Under the pieces are notes generated by a model. That model ran no database searches. It was not told the DNA's origin and worked only from the letters and a program-made list of their open reading frames with translations. A DNA stretch of 64,000 nucleotides, from NCBI GenBank assembly GCA_016721625.1, contig JADKHR010000001.1:2294001-2358000 (forward strand), written 5' to 3'. Shown piece by piece: positions 54,444-64,000 of the stretch. The DNA is from Elusimicrobiota bacterium. Its GTDB lineage: Bacteria > Elusimicrobiota > Elusimicrobia > FEN-1173. Both the position numbers and the translations under genes were made by a program. Numbering within the stretch: position 1 is the first letter of the stretch; each line of letters starts with the position of its first letter.

Positions 54444-57400
54444 AAACCTTAAAACGTGGGATCAAAACGCTGGGATGGCTCTCCCTCCTTTGGGTTCTGG
54501 CGGCTTCCCGCGCCCAGGCGGTGGACTCCTACTTTATCTCCATTGCCACTAACGTGATGAGGGGCGATACCAACGTCACCCTGACTCTCAATCCCCTGTC
54601 GGGAGGTCTTCCGGACCTGACCGCGCACAACGCGGCCTTCGTCGGTTTACCGCCGGGCGTTAGTGTGACTCCGAACGACACTGTTTTTGGCGTCCCTGTG
54701 GCGGGCCCCACGGGTTTCACTCTTTTGGCGACCGGGGCGGCTCCCCTGGGACCGATGATTTTGACGGCGGAAAAAAAGCCGGTGGTGGGCGTGCAGGGAA
54801 CCATCTCCATCAATATTCAACGGGTGGTGCACCATTTCGATGTGGTTCCCCCCTTCGGGCCCTTTACCGGAACGGCCGGCGTCCCCTTCGCGGTTCAAAT
54901 CGTCGCTCGCGACAGCGTGGGCGGGGTGGTGAGCGGTTTCCACGATAACGTCGACATCACTGCTTCCACGGGCGACGTGATCGTCAACGGCGTCAGCACG
55001 TTCATCAACGGGACCTCGTTTGTCAACGGTATCGCCGTGGCCACTATCCAGATGAACGGCACGGATCCCGGTTCCCGCACCAACCGGCTTTGGGCGACGG
55101 CCCAATTGACCTACGTGGCGGCCGGGCAAGCGGCTCCCGCCACGGGCTATGTGGATATGACCATCAATCCCAACAGTTTCGACCACATTACGTTGCTGTT
55201 TCCAGGGGAACGTTTAACCCCGGGCACCGGGGCGGGAAAAATCGGCGCCGCCAACCCCGCCGTGGCCGGGATCGGCGTGCTCAATGTTTCCACCTTTCTG
55301 GTGGACCTTTACCACAACCCTGTGATCTCGGCCCCCGGATCGGTTTCCGTTGTCTACACCTCGCTTTCCCATCCGGGCCCTCCAAATCCGCCCGGCGATA
55401 TTTTCCCCGGCCTCCGAACGATCAACAGCGGGAATCAGGATTTGATGAACGGCCTGTTCTCCTTTACCATCTCCGGTGTCAACCACACGATCCGGGCCCA
55501 GGTTTTTCCGGGCGGCCCCATTTCGGATAGTTCCATCTTCGTCAATAGCGCCGCGCCCAGCAGTGTGGAAATCTCCACCATCTCCACCCCCCAAACGGCC
55601 ACCAGCTTTTTCGCCGTTTCGGCCCGGGTTCGGGACGTGGCGGGGAACACCGTGGTGTCCTACAATGGCCCGATGACGGTTTCGGCCAATAACTGTTTAG
55701 GCACGGGGCTCGGAAACAATACTTTAGACACGAACCCCGGCTTGGGCGGCGTGCAGAACACGGTCAATTTCGTCGCGGGTGTTTGGGTGGGAGCGGTCAA
55801 GGTGTTGCGGGAAAGTTTGACGGCCTGCATCCGCTTCGACGATGGCGCGGGTTTCACCGGGGATTCCAACCTCTTTTTGAACAATCACGGTCCCCTGGAC
55901 CACCTGCACCTCGTTCTCCCCGGGCAGTCGTTTACGCCTGGGGCCTACCCCGGCAACGATCCAAGCCTCCCTCCCAGCCCCCAGTTGGCGGGGAACGTCG
56001 TCGCGGTTCAAGTGTGGGCCGTGGACGCCAGTTGGAATCCGGTGCCGAGTCCCGCCAACCCGGTCACCATCGCCGCCGACAACAGCGCGTTTCCCGCTTA
56101 CGTGGACATCCCGGGGACTCCCAATATGGTGCCATCGGGGGGGCCCTTAAGCATCGCTGGGATTACTCTCCGAACCGCCTATCCATCGAGCCTTCAGCGG
56201 CTGACGGCTTCCATGTCGGGCACGGCCTTGGGGGTGAGCGACTATATGAACGTCGGGCCCCGGCCTTACAACCAGATCATTTTCGTCGCGCCGGGTGAAA
56301 CCCTGGAGCCCGGGATCAACCCCATCGCCACGGGGGAAACCGATGGAAAAACTGGCACCATTTCAACGGCCGCCGTTAATGTTCCCGTGAGGTTCGACGT
56401 CTATCTGACGGATAGTTATTTTAACCCGATCACCAATCCGCCGTTGGCCGGGGGGCTCTGGCCGATCCTGAACTTCACCCTTCCCAGCGGCGGGGTCTGG
56501 ACCCTGCCTTTCGTGAACCCCTTTCAAATGTCGAGCGGCCTGTTTCCCCAGCAATTGACGCTCGGGACACTGGGGCCCAATGTGGTCCGCGTGCGCGACA
56601 ACAGCCCCATTCCCAAACAAGTGGACACGACGATTTCCGTTCAAGCCGGCCCGGTGGACCATTTCGTCGTGACGCCGAACGCTTTGTCCGTGACGGCGGA
56701 TCCCATTCCCAATCAGACCGTGGGCGTGCCCTTTCTTCTGACGTTCAAGGCGTTTGATCAGTTCAATAACCTTTCGAAGAATTTTGGGGGGCTGGTCCAG
56801 TTGGAGTTGTGGGAGAATGGCGCACCCGTGCCCTACGCGGGGACGATTTCGCCCAGCACCATCACCTTCGTGGCCGACCCCGTCTTGGGGGGCGTGGTGA
56901 CGCAACCCATCACGATCACCTACGCGGGGCCCTCTTTGCTGACAGGGGCCGACCAGCTTCAAGTCAGGGCTTTCTATAGCACCTCCACGGTCCGGGAGGG
57001 TTTCAGCGCCCTGTTCAATGTGAAGGAATTGATCGTCTGCTCGGGCATCGTCCTCACTCTTCCCGGCGAAACCCGCACGCCGGGGTTGGGGCTTGGGTCG
57101 CTGAAGTCCGGAAGTCCCAGCGGCGTCCTGGCCGGCAACTCTTTCCCCGTCACGGTGACGGCCGTGGATCTTTACGGAAACAAGATCGACCAGGCCGCGA
57201 TCGCGAACCTCGGTCTGCCGACCCTGGGAGTCTTCGCCAATCTGGGGTCCCCGGCTCAGGTGGTCCTGGCCAACGGCACGGGCACGGGGTTCGTTCAGGT
57301 TTATACGGCGGGACCTTCGGTGATCGTGGCGTCGATCACCGCGCTCGGGTTTCAGAACAGTTCCACGGTGACCGTGAACGCGGGTTCCTACTCCGGGGGA

Positions 57401-60316
57401 ACCGGCCGGTTGCTTCTTCTGGCGCCGGGGGAAGTCCACTTTCCGGGTTCGCCCTCGGACCCCGGGAAAAACAGCGTCTCTATCAGCTCCGTCCAGGCCA
57501 ACACCTCCATGAGTTACACCCTTCTGGCCTGCGACCGTTTCTACAATAAGGACGTCACCTATTCAGGCAACACATTTTCTTTGAATTCGAACGACACCGC
57601 CATCTCGCTTTCAGGCGTGGCGGTCAACAGCGGTTCGACGACGGTGAGCGGCGTTTTCCTCCGGGGTATGTTGCCCACGAACCCCTGCACCGTCCGCGTC
57701 ACCGCCACCGACCAGTCCGCCCCAGCCAAAACGTCCTATTCCGACGTGCCTGTCACTCCGGGCGCTTTTTACCAATTCACCGTTCTTCCGGCCACCGCGT
57801 TGGCGGGCCAGAATTTTAATATGACCGTCACCCTGGTGGATCCGGTCAGCGGTCTTCCCGTTCCCACTGCCAATAACGCCATTAACCTCCAGGCCCTGGA
57901 CCCGGCTCTCTCACCGGCCACGGTCCCCCTGGGAACCGGCGTGGCGACCCTCAACGCGGGGAGCGTGATCATTCCGCAAAGCTACAGTTACGTGGAGACC
58001 ATTCGGATCCGGGTCACCGACAGTTTTAACCGCGTGGCGGATTCCGGAAACATCACCATCACGCCGAACGGTTTGAAATACGTCGTCACCCTTCCCCCGG
58101 CGGCCAAAAGCACCGACGACATTTTCTCCGTCACCGTCGGACTTTACGACACGATCCAAGACGCACTCCCGATTCAGGACACCAGTTATCAACATACCTT
58201 CGGCGTGTCGGTGGAGGTGGGAACCAGCCCGGCCGTGGGGAGTTTTCCGGTGTCCGCCGCCACCCTCACGAACGGCCTAGCGACCTTTAATTTCAGCTAC
58301 ACCAAGGCGGAACACATCGTGGTCCGCGCCTCGGGCACTTTGGGCGTGTTTCCGACTATTGTCGGTTTTGACGATATGGACATCACCCCCGGGGCCTACG
58401 TCAAGGTTCAAATCCTCGCTCCGGGGGAGGTCGCCATTCCGGGCATCCCTTCGTTGACGGGAAAAGATTCCTCCGGCTTGGCGGCCCAGGCGGCGCAGGA
58501 ATCCTTTTCGGTTCAGGTGAACGCGGTGGACCGCTATTGGAACGTCGTCACTTCGCTGAACACCGCGTTGGCGCCCAGCGTGAGGCTCACTTCGTCGGAC
58601 GGTGCGCTGGCCGCCATGCCCGTCCAGTCGTTTTCCAACGGGCAAGCGCTCTTCGCGGGTGTCAAACTGAGCGCGCCTCCCCAGGTGACCGTCACGGCCC
58701 AAGACATCTCCAGCGTCAGCCTTTTCCCGCAATCGGTGGTGATTCCCATCACGGGCCGGACCTATGTGGCCGTCTTGACCCCCAATTTTCCGCCGAATTT
58801 TTACAGCGGCCCCCCTCGAGATTTCCATGTGGACCTGTCCCTGTACCGTTTCACCGGGGTGAGCACCGGCGCCCTCGTGACCGGTTTTACGGGCACTGTG
58901 GATATTGAGCCTGTCACGTTGTCCCTCCAGCCTCTGCCCGTTGGCAACCTGGTCATCGTGAACCCGCCGGTCCCGGACGTGAATCACCCTAACCGGGTCC
59001 GCATGGACCCTTCGGGTCTTTTGAACCTCACCTTGGGTTACCGGGTGGCCGAAGACGTCATTTTGAAATTCGTCGACGAGGGGGGCTGGCAGGGGTTCAG
59101 CGCTCCCATCCATTTCATTCCTCGCGATGTGGACTACGTGGCCACTATCCCGGCGGAAAATCGCGTGGGTCCGCCGGACTCGTTCACCATGACGGTCGCC
59201 CCCCGGGATCGGGACACCGGGACCACCGCCAAAAACTGGTCCCAGCCGGTCACCCTCTCCGCCGTGAGCCCGGCGGCGCTTCCAGTAACGGGAACCCTTC
59301 AGGTCACGAACCTTCTGATCAACGCGGGGGCCTACACGTTCCAGCAGGCCTTCTCCCAGGCCGGCCTCTTTTATTTCCAAATGACGGACGGCGTGCGGAC
59401 GTCGACCAGCGCTTCCATGAATTTCATCCCGGGCCCCTTGGCCGGTTTGACCACCAACCTCCCCGCTACATTGGAAGCCGGGACCACCCAAGCCATTCAG
59501 GTGACGCTGGTGGACGCCTACTCCAACCCCATCCCCAATTTGCCGGTGACCTTCCAACTCCCGGACCCGACCTTCGGGACTCTTTCGACCCTGAGCGGGG
59601 TGTCGGACGTCGCCGGCCAGGCGTCCACCCTGTTCGTGACCAACGCCCAGAAGTCGGGCACCGGGGAATTCGTTGGGGCGTCTGGCGGCGCCAGCGTCCG
59701 TCAATTCTTCCGTCTGCTCGGGCCCCCGCTGACGACGCTCCGGGTCGGCGGCCGGGGAGTGGCGGAGGACAAGGGGTTCGCCATCAAACCAGGCGACCCC
59801 ATCTTCCTCGACGTTCAGGTGGAGACCGGCACGGTCCTTCTCTCTCTCAGTTATTCCATCGACGGGGGGCCGACCCAGGTTTACGGCGGCCCCTTCGTGA
59901 TTAACGACGTGGGTCGGCACACGGTTCAATATTTCGGGGTGACCCAGTCGGGGGTGATTCATACGGAAACCCTCAAAACCAGCAAGACCCTTTTCGTTTC
60001 GGCCCCGACGACTCCCGACCAGGGGTTGCTCAACTACCCGAACCCTTTCCGGGCGGGACGGGACCTCACGTATCTGGAGTATAACCTCCCGGGGGATTCC
60101 GGCGTTCGGTTGACCATCTACGACCTGATGGGTCAGAAGGTTCGGGAACAGAGTTTCTCCCAAGGGGAAGCGGGCGGTCAGACGGGATTGAACCGGATCT
60201 CCTGGGATGGACGCAACGATGACGGCGTGGCCGTTGGAAACGGCGGCTATGTGGCCGTCTTGGAATCGGCCATCGACGGAAGCACCTTCAAACGAAAGAT
60301 AGCGGTGATCAAATAA
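54440..60316 (+). CDS. Giant secreted multi-domain Ig-like protein with FlgD-type tail
   Basis: 1958 residues from TTG 54440; signal peptide (LSLLWVLAASRAQA). The body consists of many beta-rich modules of roughly 120 residues with the filamin/invasin-like phrase V.AVD.YWN.V. Six modules open with L..PGE(x3)PG, with the Pro codons at 55203, 55919, 56291, 57062, 57425 and 58421. The C-terminus has LNYPNPFRAGRDLTYLEYNLP, then a FlgD-like Ig domain with ISWDGRNDDGVAVGNGGY and ends KIAVIK, like the exported protein encoded at 11780. The next gene is a PorV-like barrel. It is probably a surface adhesin or sheath protein; ligand unknown. Confidence 0.75.
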   Translation: MKTLKRGIKTLGWLSLLWVLAASRAQAVDSYFISIATNVMRGDTNVTLTLNPLSGGLPDLTAHNAAFVGLPPGVSVTPNDTVFGVPVAGPTGFTLLATGAAPLGPMILTAEKKPVVGVQGTISINIQRVVHHFDVVPPFGPFTGTAGVPFAVQIVARDSVGGVVSGFHDNVDITASTGDVIVNGVSTFINGTSFVNGIAVATIQMNGTDPGSRTNRLWATAQLTYVAAGQAAPATGYVDMTINPNSFDHITLLFPGERLTPGTGAGKIGAANPAVAGIGVLNVSTFLVDLYHNPVISAPGSVSVVYTSLSHPGPPNPPGDIFPGLRTINSGNQDLMNGLFSFTISGVNHTIRAQVFPGGPISDSSIFVNSAAPSSVEISTISTPQTATSFFAVSARVRDVAGNTVVSYNGPMTVSANNCLGTGLGNNTLDTNPGLGGVQNTVNFVAGVWVGAVKVLRESLTACIRFDDGAGFTGDSNLFLNNHGPLDHLHLVLPGQSFTPGAYPGNDPSLPPSPQLAGNVVAVQVWAVDASWNPVPSPANPVTIAADNSAFPAYVDIPGTPNMVPSGGPLSIAGITLRTAYPSSLQRLTASMSGTALGVSDYMNVGPRPYNQIIFVAPGETLEPGINPIATGETDGKTGTISTAAVNVPVRFDVYLTDSYFNPITNPPLAGGLWPILNFTLPSGGVWTLPFVNPFQMSSGLFPQQLTLGTLGPNVVRVRDNSPIPKQVDTTISVQAGPVDHFVVTPNALSVTADPIPNQTVGVPFLLTFKAFDQFNNLSKNFGGLVQLELWENGAPVPYAGTISPSTITFVADPVLGGVVTQPITITYAGPSLLTGADQLQVRAFYSTSTVREGFSALFNVKELIVCSGIVLTLPGETRTPGLGLGSLKSGSPSGVLAGNSFPVTVTAVDLYGNKIDQAAIANLGLPTLGVFANLGSPAQVVLANGTGTGFVQVYTAGPSVIVASITALGFQNSSTVTVNAGSYSGGTGRLLLLAPGEVHFPGSPSDPGKNSVSISSVQANTSMSYTLLACDRFYNKDVTYSGNTFSLNSNDTAISLSGVAVNSGSTTVSGVFLRGMLPTNPCTVRVTATDQSAPAKTSYSDVPVTPGAFYQFTVLPATALAGQNFNMTVTLVDPVSGLPVPTANNAINLQALDPALSPATVPLGTGVATLNAGSVIIPQSYSYVETIRIRVTDSFNRVADSGNITITPNGLKYVVTLPPAAKSTDDIFSVTVGLYDTIQDALPIQDTSYQHTFGVSVEVGTSPAVGSFPVSAATLTNGLATFNFSYTKAEHIVVRASGTLGVFPTIVGFDDMDITPGAYVKVQILAPGEVAIPGIPSLTGKDSSGLAAQAAQESFSVQVNAVDRYWNVVTSLNTALAPSVRLTSSDGALAAMPVQSFSNGQALFAGVKLSAPPQVTVTAQDISSVSLFPQSVVIPITGRTYVAVLTPNFPPNFYSGPPRDFHVDLSLYRFTGVSTGALVTGFTGTVDIEPVTLSLQPLPVGNLVIVNPPVPDVNHPNRVRMDPSGLLNLTLGYRVAEDVILKFVDEGGWQGFSAPIHFIPRDVDYVATIPAENRVGPPDSFTMTVAPRDRDTGTTAKNWSQPVTLSAVSPAALPVTGTLQVTNLLINAGAYTFQQAFSQAGLFYFQMTDGVRTSTSASMNFIPGPLAGLTTNLPATLEAGTTQAIQVTLVDAYSNPIPNLPVTFQLPDPTFGTLSTLSGVSDVAGQASTLFVTNAQKSGTGEFVGASGGASVRQFFRLLGPPLTTLRVGGRGVAEDKGFAIKPGDPIFLDVQVETGTVLLSLSYSIDGGPTQVYGGPFVINDVGRHTVQYFGVTQSGVIHTETLKTSKTLFVSAPTTPDQGLLNYPNPFRAGRDLTYLEYNLPGDSGVRLTIYDLMGQKVREQSFSQGEAGGQTGLNRISWDGRNDDGVAVGNGGYVAVLESAIDGSTFKRKIAVIK

Positions 60317-60317
60317 T

Positions 60318-61748
60318 ATGACCCCACGAACTTCTGGTTCTCCCTTCTCGTCCCCTCGTTTTTCGCCTTGGTGGAGGGCGGGGGTGACTTCCTTCCTTCT
60401 GGTTTCTTTCTCCCTGGCTTCCCGGTCGGAAACGACCTTCGGGCAGGCGGGAGACTATTTGCTCTACGGCGCGGGGGCCCGGGCCTTGGCCATGGGCGGC
60501 GCCTTCACGGCGGTGGCCGATGACGTTTCGGCGGAATATTGGAACCCCGCGGCTTTGTCTTTTCTCGACGAATATCAACTGCACACGATGTATGCCCCCT
60601 TGAACCTCGGGACCAAACTCTACGACCTGGCCCTCGGCGTTCCGTTGGGACCCCTCGGCGGGTTGGCCGTTTCCGACATGTTGCTCCGTTCGGACGGGTT
60701 TCAAGGGAGGGACGATCTGAACCTCGCCTCCGGCGGGGATGGGGCGGTTTCCCAGAATGCGCTGTCCTTGTCGTACGGGAAATCTTTTAGGGACTTCTGG
60801 GCGGCGGGAGCGCGGGTGCGATTTCTTCAACAGAAAGTCCTTTCTCGATCCGGGAGCGCCTTCGCCGTCGATCTGTCCGGATACACCCGGCCCTGGCACG
60901 GGGTCAGCGCCGGACTGGCGCTCAACAATCTCAATAAACCGGAAATCACGCTGGGCGACGACGCCGACCCGATCCGTCCGGTGGCTCGGTTCGGGCTGGC
61001 CTTCCGGGCGCCGCGGGACCTCATCATCGTTTCCATGGACGCCAACAAAACCGAGCGGCAGAACCCCTACTACGTCGCCGGGCTTGAATACAATCCCACC
61101 CCCCTGCTCAGCTTGCGTACCGGGTGGGACCAGAACCAGGAGTGGACGGCCGGGCTCGGCGTGGCGCTTCGGCTCTTCCGTTTCGACTACGCGTTCGCCA
61201 ACCAGCAGGACCTGGGTTCGACGAACAAGGTCTCCCTCACGCTCCGGTGGGGGAACATCTATCAGGCAAAAATTTCACCGGAAGGCCTTGCGCCGAACTC
61301 GGATTCGATATATATAGAAGGGCTGAAGAACGAGGTGAAGTTCAAGATCGATGTCCCGAATTTCAAGATCGCCCGCTGGACGCTGATCTTGACGGACGAA
61401 GAGGGGAAAATCGTTCGAACGCTGGCGGAGCAGTTCCATCCGGGTTCCACGATCCTGTGGGACATGACCGACGAGAACGGTCGGCCCGTCAAGCGGGGCC
61501 TCTACCGCTACCGCTTCGCGGTGGAATACAAGGCGGGCCGGTTGTGGGAGGAGCGGGGCAAGTTCCGGCTGGATTATAAGTCGAACATCGTGCCGGACGT
61601 GGAAATACGCATGCGGGCGCCGGAGGGGCTGGAGGGAGCGGACCCATCGGTTCCCGCGGCGCCGGTGGCCCCCCCGGTTCCGAAGGCCGAATCGGTTCCG
61701 GTCCTGGACGGCGGAGGGGCGGACGGCGGTGAACGAGTGACGAACTGA
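60318..61748 (+). CDS. PorV-like barrel with C-terminal FlgD-like domain
   Basis: 476 residues. Signal region (GVTSFLLVSFSLASRSE), then GAGARALAMGGAFTAVADDVSAEYWNPAAL, the PorV/UPF0164 hallmark, with barrel strands to about residue 310 (SLTLRWGN). A FlgD-like Ig part follows (ILTDEEGKIVRTL, ILWDMTDENGRPVKRGLYRYRF) and an acidic Pro-rich tail. It starts two bases after the giant gene's stop, so the two are surely cotranscribed and likely work together in export or anchoring. Confidence 0.78.
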   Translation: MTPRTSGSPFSSPRFSPWWRAGVTSFLLVSFSLASRSETTFGQAGDYLLYGAGARALAMGGAFTAVADDVSAEYWNPAALSFLDEYQLHTMYAPLNLGTKLYDLALGVPLGPLGGLAVSDMLLRSDGFQGRDDLNLASGGDGAVSQNALSLSYGKSFRDFWAAGARVRFLQQKVLSRSGSAFAVDLSGYTRPWHGVSAGLALNNLNKPEITLGDDADPIRPVARFGLAFRAPRDLIIVSMDANKTERQNPYYVAGLEYNPTPLLSLRTGWDQNQEWTAGLGVALRLFRFDYAFANQQDLGSTNKVSLTLRWGNIYQAKISPEGLAPNSDSIYIEGLKNEVKFKIDVPNFKIARWTLILTDEEGKIVRTLAEQFHPGSTILWDMTDENGRPVKRGLYRYRFAVEYKAGRLWEERGKFRLDYKSNIVPDVEIRMRAPEGLEGADPSVPAAPVAPPVPKAESVPVLDGGGADGGERVTN

Positions 61749-61776
61749 CGAACCAACGCAAGCTATGAGGGACACC

Positions 61777-64000
61777 ATGATGACACGCACACGAACCCCC
61801 TTTGGTCTTCGCAACGCTCTGGTCTTGGCGGCCGCGCTGGGAGGGATGGGCGCGGCCCAGGCCGCCTTCGTCAACCCGGACGCCGAGCGCCTTTTCGTCG
61901 TCATGTCGGGCGCTTTCCAGTCCGGCAAATATGAGACGTCGATCGCCGAAAGCCGTGAATTTCTTCGCCAGTTCGCCCGCCACCCCAAAGCCGCCGCGGC
62001 CCAATACGTGAAGGCTGAATCCTATTTCCTCCAAAACCGATGGCCCGAGGCCGCCGCCGAGTTCAAGGAATTCATCGATAACAACGGCGCCTCGGAGAAC
62101 GCCAACCTCATCATTTCGGCCCGCCTCCGCATGGGCGAATGCCATTTCAATTTAAAGAAATACCTGACGGCCCTGGATCATTTCGCCTGGGTGGAAAAGT
62201 CGAAGAACGACAGTCTTCGCGCGGAAGCTCTCTTGGGGTCGGCTTACTGTCTCCTGGCCCGCGGTGAGCACGCCAAGGCGGAGGGGTATTTGGTTAAACT
62301 CCTGGAATCCCATGGCGGTTACGCCAACCTGCCGAACGTGGTCGTTCCTCTGGCCTTGATCTACATGGAACGCGGCGAATATCAAAATGCCCTGGAGCTC
62401 TTGGAACGGGCGCCGGGAGATCCTTCCTGCCTCTACTACCGCGGCGTTTGCCAGCGGCTCTTAAACCGCGTGATCGCCTCCGCCCAGCTTCTGAAGGAAG
62501 TGTTGGACAACGATGAAAAAAAACTCTGGACGGATCGGGCCCTGTATCAAATGGGAGAAGCCTATTTCCAATCCAAAGAATACCCCCTGGCCTACAATTC
62601 CTTTAAACGCATCTACACCACCGAACTCGCCAGCCCCTTCCGCCCCTTCGCCCTGTTCCGCATGGGTTGCGTGGACTTCCAGAACGGGAAATTTGATCAA
62701 GCCGGCCTGAACTGGACCCAACTGGTGAAGGAGTTCCCTCAAAACCTCTCGGGCCCGGCGAGCCAATACCTCCTGGCGGAGATCTCGCTCCGTCAAGGCG
62801 AGTTGGCGAAGGCCATTCCGGGTTTCTCCGGGTTGATCACCAACAACGACTACACCATGGACGCGCAATTCAAGATCATCTGGAGTCTCGCGGTCCAGGG
62901 ACAGTATGACGTCGCCATCGCCAAGGCCGACCGCTTTCTAAAGGATTTTGAGTGGGGCGAACTGCACGCCAAAGTCAGCCTCATGAAGGGCCTCTGCCAA
63001 ATGATGATGAAAAAGCCCGACGAGGCCATCGCCACTTTCCAGTTCATCCTGGACCGCTACCCCAACACCGGCTACTTCGATAAGGCGCTCTATCTCATGG
63101 CGGTGACCATGATCCAGGAACGCCGCTACGCGGAGGTCGTCACCCACGTCTTGTTGAACAACGCGGACATGAAGAAGACCGGAACCCTGGACTCCGCCGA
63201 CGTGTTCTTCAACAAGCGCGAATACGAGCGCGCTGTCGGTTTCTATGAGGAGTTCATCGCCAAATATCCGGACGATTCCCGGACGGAGCGCGCTCTCTAC
63301 CAAGCCGGTCTTGCGCTCTACCGGCAGGAGTATTTCACCGAGGCCATCGGCAAGTGGACCACGCTATCGGTTAAACACCCGGCCTCCAAGTTCGCCCCGG
63401 ACGCCGTCTTCCAGACGGCGCGCACCTATTTCGGGCTCGGCCAATACAACCAGGCGTATCAGTCCTTCCGAAAGGTTGTGGAACTCTATCCCGCCTCGCC
63501 CCTGGCCAAAGAGTCCATGCTTCAAATCGGCCAGTGTTTCTACAACGCGGGCGACATTCCCCGCGCCATCGACCAGTACCGGGCCTACATGGAGAAATAC
63601 CCGGACGACGAAAAGGCCAAAGAGGTTCAGGAACTCCTCCAGATGGCTTTCTACAAGCAAGGGAAAACCGGCGGCGACATGAAGGAACTCGTGGCCCAGT
63701 TCCCGAAAAGCAAATTCACCGCGGACATCTATTGGGAGCTCGGGGCCGAAGCCTACAACCGCAAGGATTACGACAAGGCCCTGGACTACTTCCAGCGGCT
63801 CATCCTGGATTTCCCGGATTCCACCCAAGCCATGCAGTCGTTCTATTACAAGGCGGATTCCTACTTCTTGAAAGGCGAATACGCCGCCGCCGTCAACACG
63901 TTCAAGAACTTCATCGTGAACTATCCCCAAGACGTCCTGACGAAAGACTCTCGCTTCAAACTCGCGGTGTCTTACTTCAGCTTGAAGGATTATGGGCAGG
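61777..64000 (+). CDS. Exported tetratricopeptide-repeat protein (partial, runs off the window)
   Basis: At least 741 residues with no stop before the window end. Signal peptide (RNALVLAAALGGMGAAQA), then successive TPR units, for example ALYQMGEAYFQSKEYPLAYNSF, PDAVFQTARTYFGLGQYNQAYQSF and DIYWELGAEAYNRKDYDKALDYF. The pattern is that of periplasmic YbgF/BamD-like scaffold proteins. GAGG lies six bases before ATG 61777; an in-frame ATG at 61765 is the alternative. It is 28 bases after the PorV-like gene and so may serve the same export system. Confidence 0.8.
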   Translation, partial: MMTRTRTPFGLRNALVLAAALGGMGAAQAAFVNPDAERLFVVMSGAFQSGKYETSIAESREFLRQFARHPKAAAAQYVKAESYFLQNRWPEAAAEFKEFIDNNGASENANLIISARLRMGECHFNLKKYLTALDHFAWVEKSKNDSLRAEALLGSAYCLLARGEHAKAEGYLVKLLESHGGYANLPNVVVPLALIYMERGEYQNALELLERAPGDPSCLYYRGVCQRLLNRVIASAQLLKEVLDNDEKKLWTDRALYQMGEAYFQSKEYPLAYNSFKRIYTTELASPFRPFALFRMGCVDFQNGKFDQAGLNWTQLVKEFPQNLSGPASQYLLAEISLRQGELAKAIPGFSGLITNNDYTMDAQFKIIWSLAVQGQYDVAIAKADRFLKDFEWGELHAKVSLMKGLCQMMMKKPDEAIATFQFILDRYPNTGYFDKALYLMAVTMIQERRYAEVVTHVLLNNADMKKTGTLDSADVFFNKREYERAVGFYEEFIAKYPDDSRTERALYQAGLALYRQEYFTEAIGKWTTLSVKHPASKFAPDAVFQTARTYFGLGQYNQAYQSFRKVVELYPASPLAKESMLQIGQCFYNAGDIPRAIDQYRAYMEKYPDDEKAKEVQELLQMAFYKQGKTGGDMKELVAQFPKSKFTADIYWELGAEAYNRKDYDKALDYFQRLILDFPDSTQAMQSFYYKADSYFLKGEYAAAVNTFKNFIVNYPQDVLTKDSRFKLAVSYFSLKDYGQ

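Noticed and set aside
58277..60163. 628-codon minus-strand frame across the giant gene
   Set aside because: Antisense to a continuous 1958-codon gene with signal peptide and FlgD tail; residues are low-complexity shadow type.

Overview
This 64 kb window is GC-rich, densely coded DNA from a Gram-negative bacterium. Outer-membrane porin, RND tripartite efflux, PorV-like barrels and signal peptides all point to two membranes. Pyruvate:ferredoxin oxidoreductase suggests fermentative or anaerobic metabolism; hemerythrin and a di-haem peroxidase suggest it meets oxygen. The TIGR03545/TIGR03546 pair, FlgD-tailed secreted proteins next to PorV-like barrels, and a two-domain ThyX recall Elusimicrobiota and related uncultured lineages. 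That placement is inference from gene families, not a marker-gene result.

Layout. Bases 1-4340 (minus strand) hold PEP carboxylase followed by a decayed bicarbonate-transport pair: a purK/sbtA chimera and an sbtB-like gene with an in-frame stop. A zinc-ribbon gene, a duplicated copy of its tail, and tRNA-Ser(GGA) follow. 4467-7224 is the ribosomal/RNA-processing operon rpsP-khpA-trmD-rplS-rnhB-yraN, without rimM. 7585-17723 (plus) carries thyX, purA, carA, a secreted FlgD-tailed protein with its PorV-like partner, and carB. 17855-29014 (minus) is one near-continuous transcription unit: TIGR03546, TIGR03545, ppnP, msrB, dCMP deaminase, a small exported protein, dnaX, recR, a receiver protein, a PhoB/PhoR-type pair and an MMPL transporter. 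engB and an unknown gene lie upstream. 30200-36355 holds nifJ, a dihydroorotate-dehydrogenase-like gene, a second PorV-like barrel and a type IV prepilin.

36517-46315 is a sulfur-assimilation region: di-haem peroxidase, riboswitch-metY, metX-metW, then a promoter with a 33-bp perfect palindrome and two tandem riboswitch/terminator units ahead of porin-sbp-cysT-cysW-yjbQ. Porin and binding protein bring sulfate in, the permease moves it across the inner membrane, and MetX/MetY make homocysteine; a SAM-type signal would close the loop. The transporter ATPase CysA is not in the window. 46429-52855 is a Cus/Czc-type heavy-metal efflux operon ending in a small HMA-like protein. After hemerythrin, 53727-64000 carries a surface module: a small paralogue, a 1958-residue secreted repeat protein with a FlgD-like tail, a PorV-like barrel and a TPR protein that runs off the end.

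Two things cut across the window. Several genes have a canonical -35/-10 promoter whose -10 box lies only 6-8 bases before the start codon, predicting leaderless mRNAs. Six otherwise intact genes have single-base frameshifts in or beside short base runs, which looks more like consensus error than biology.
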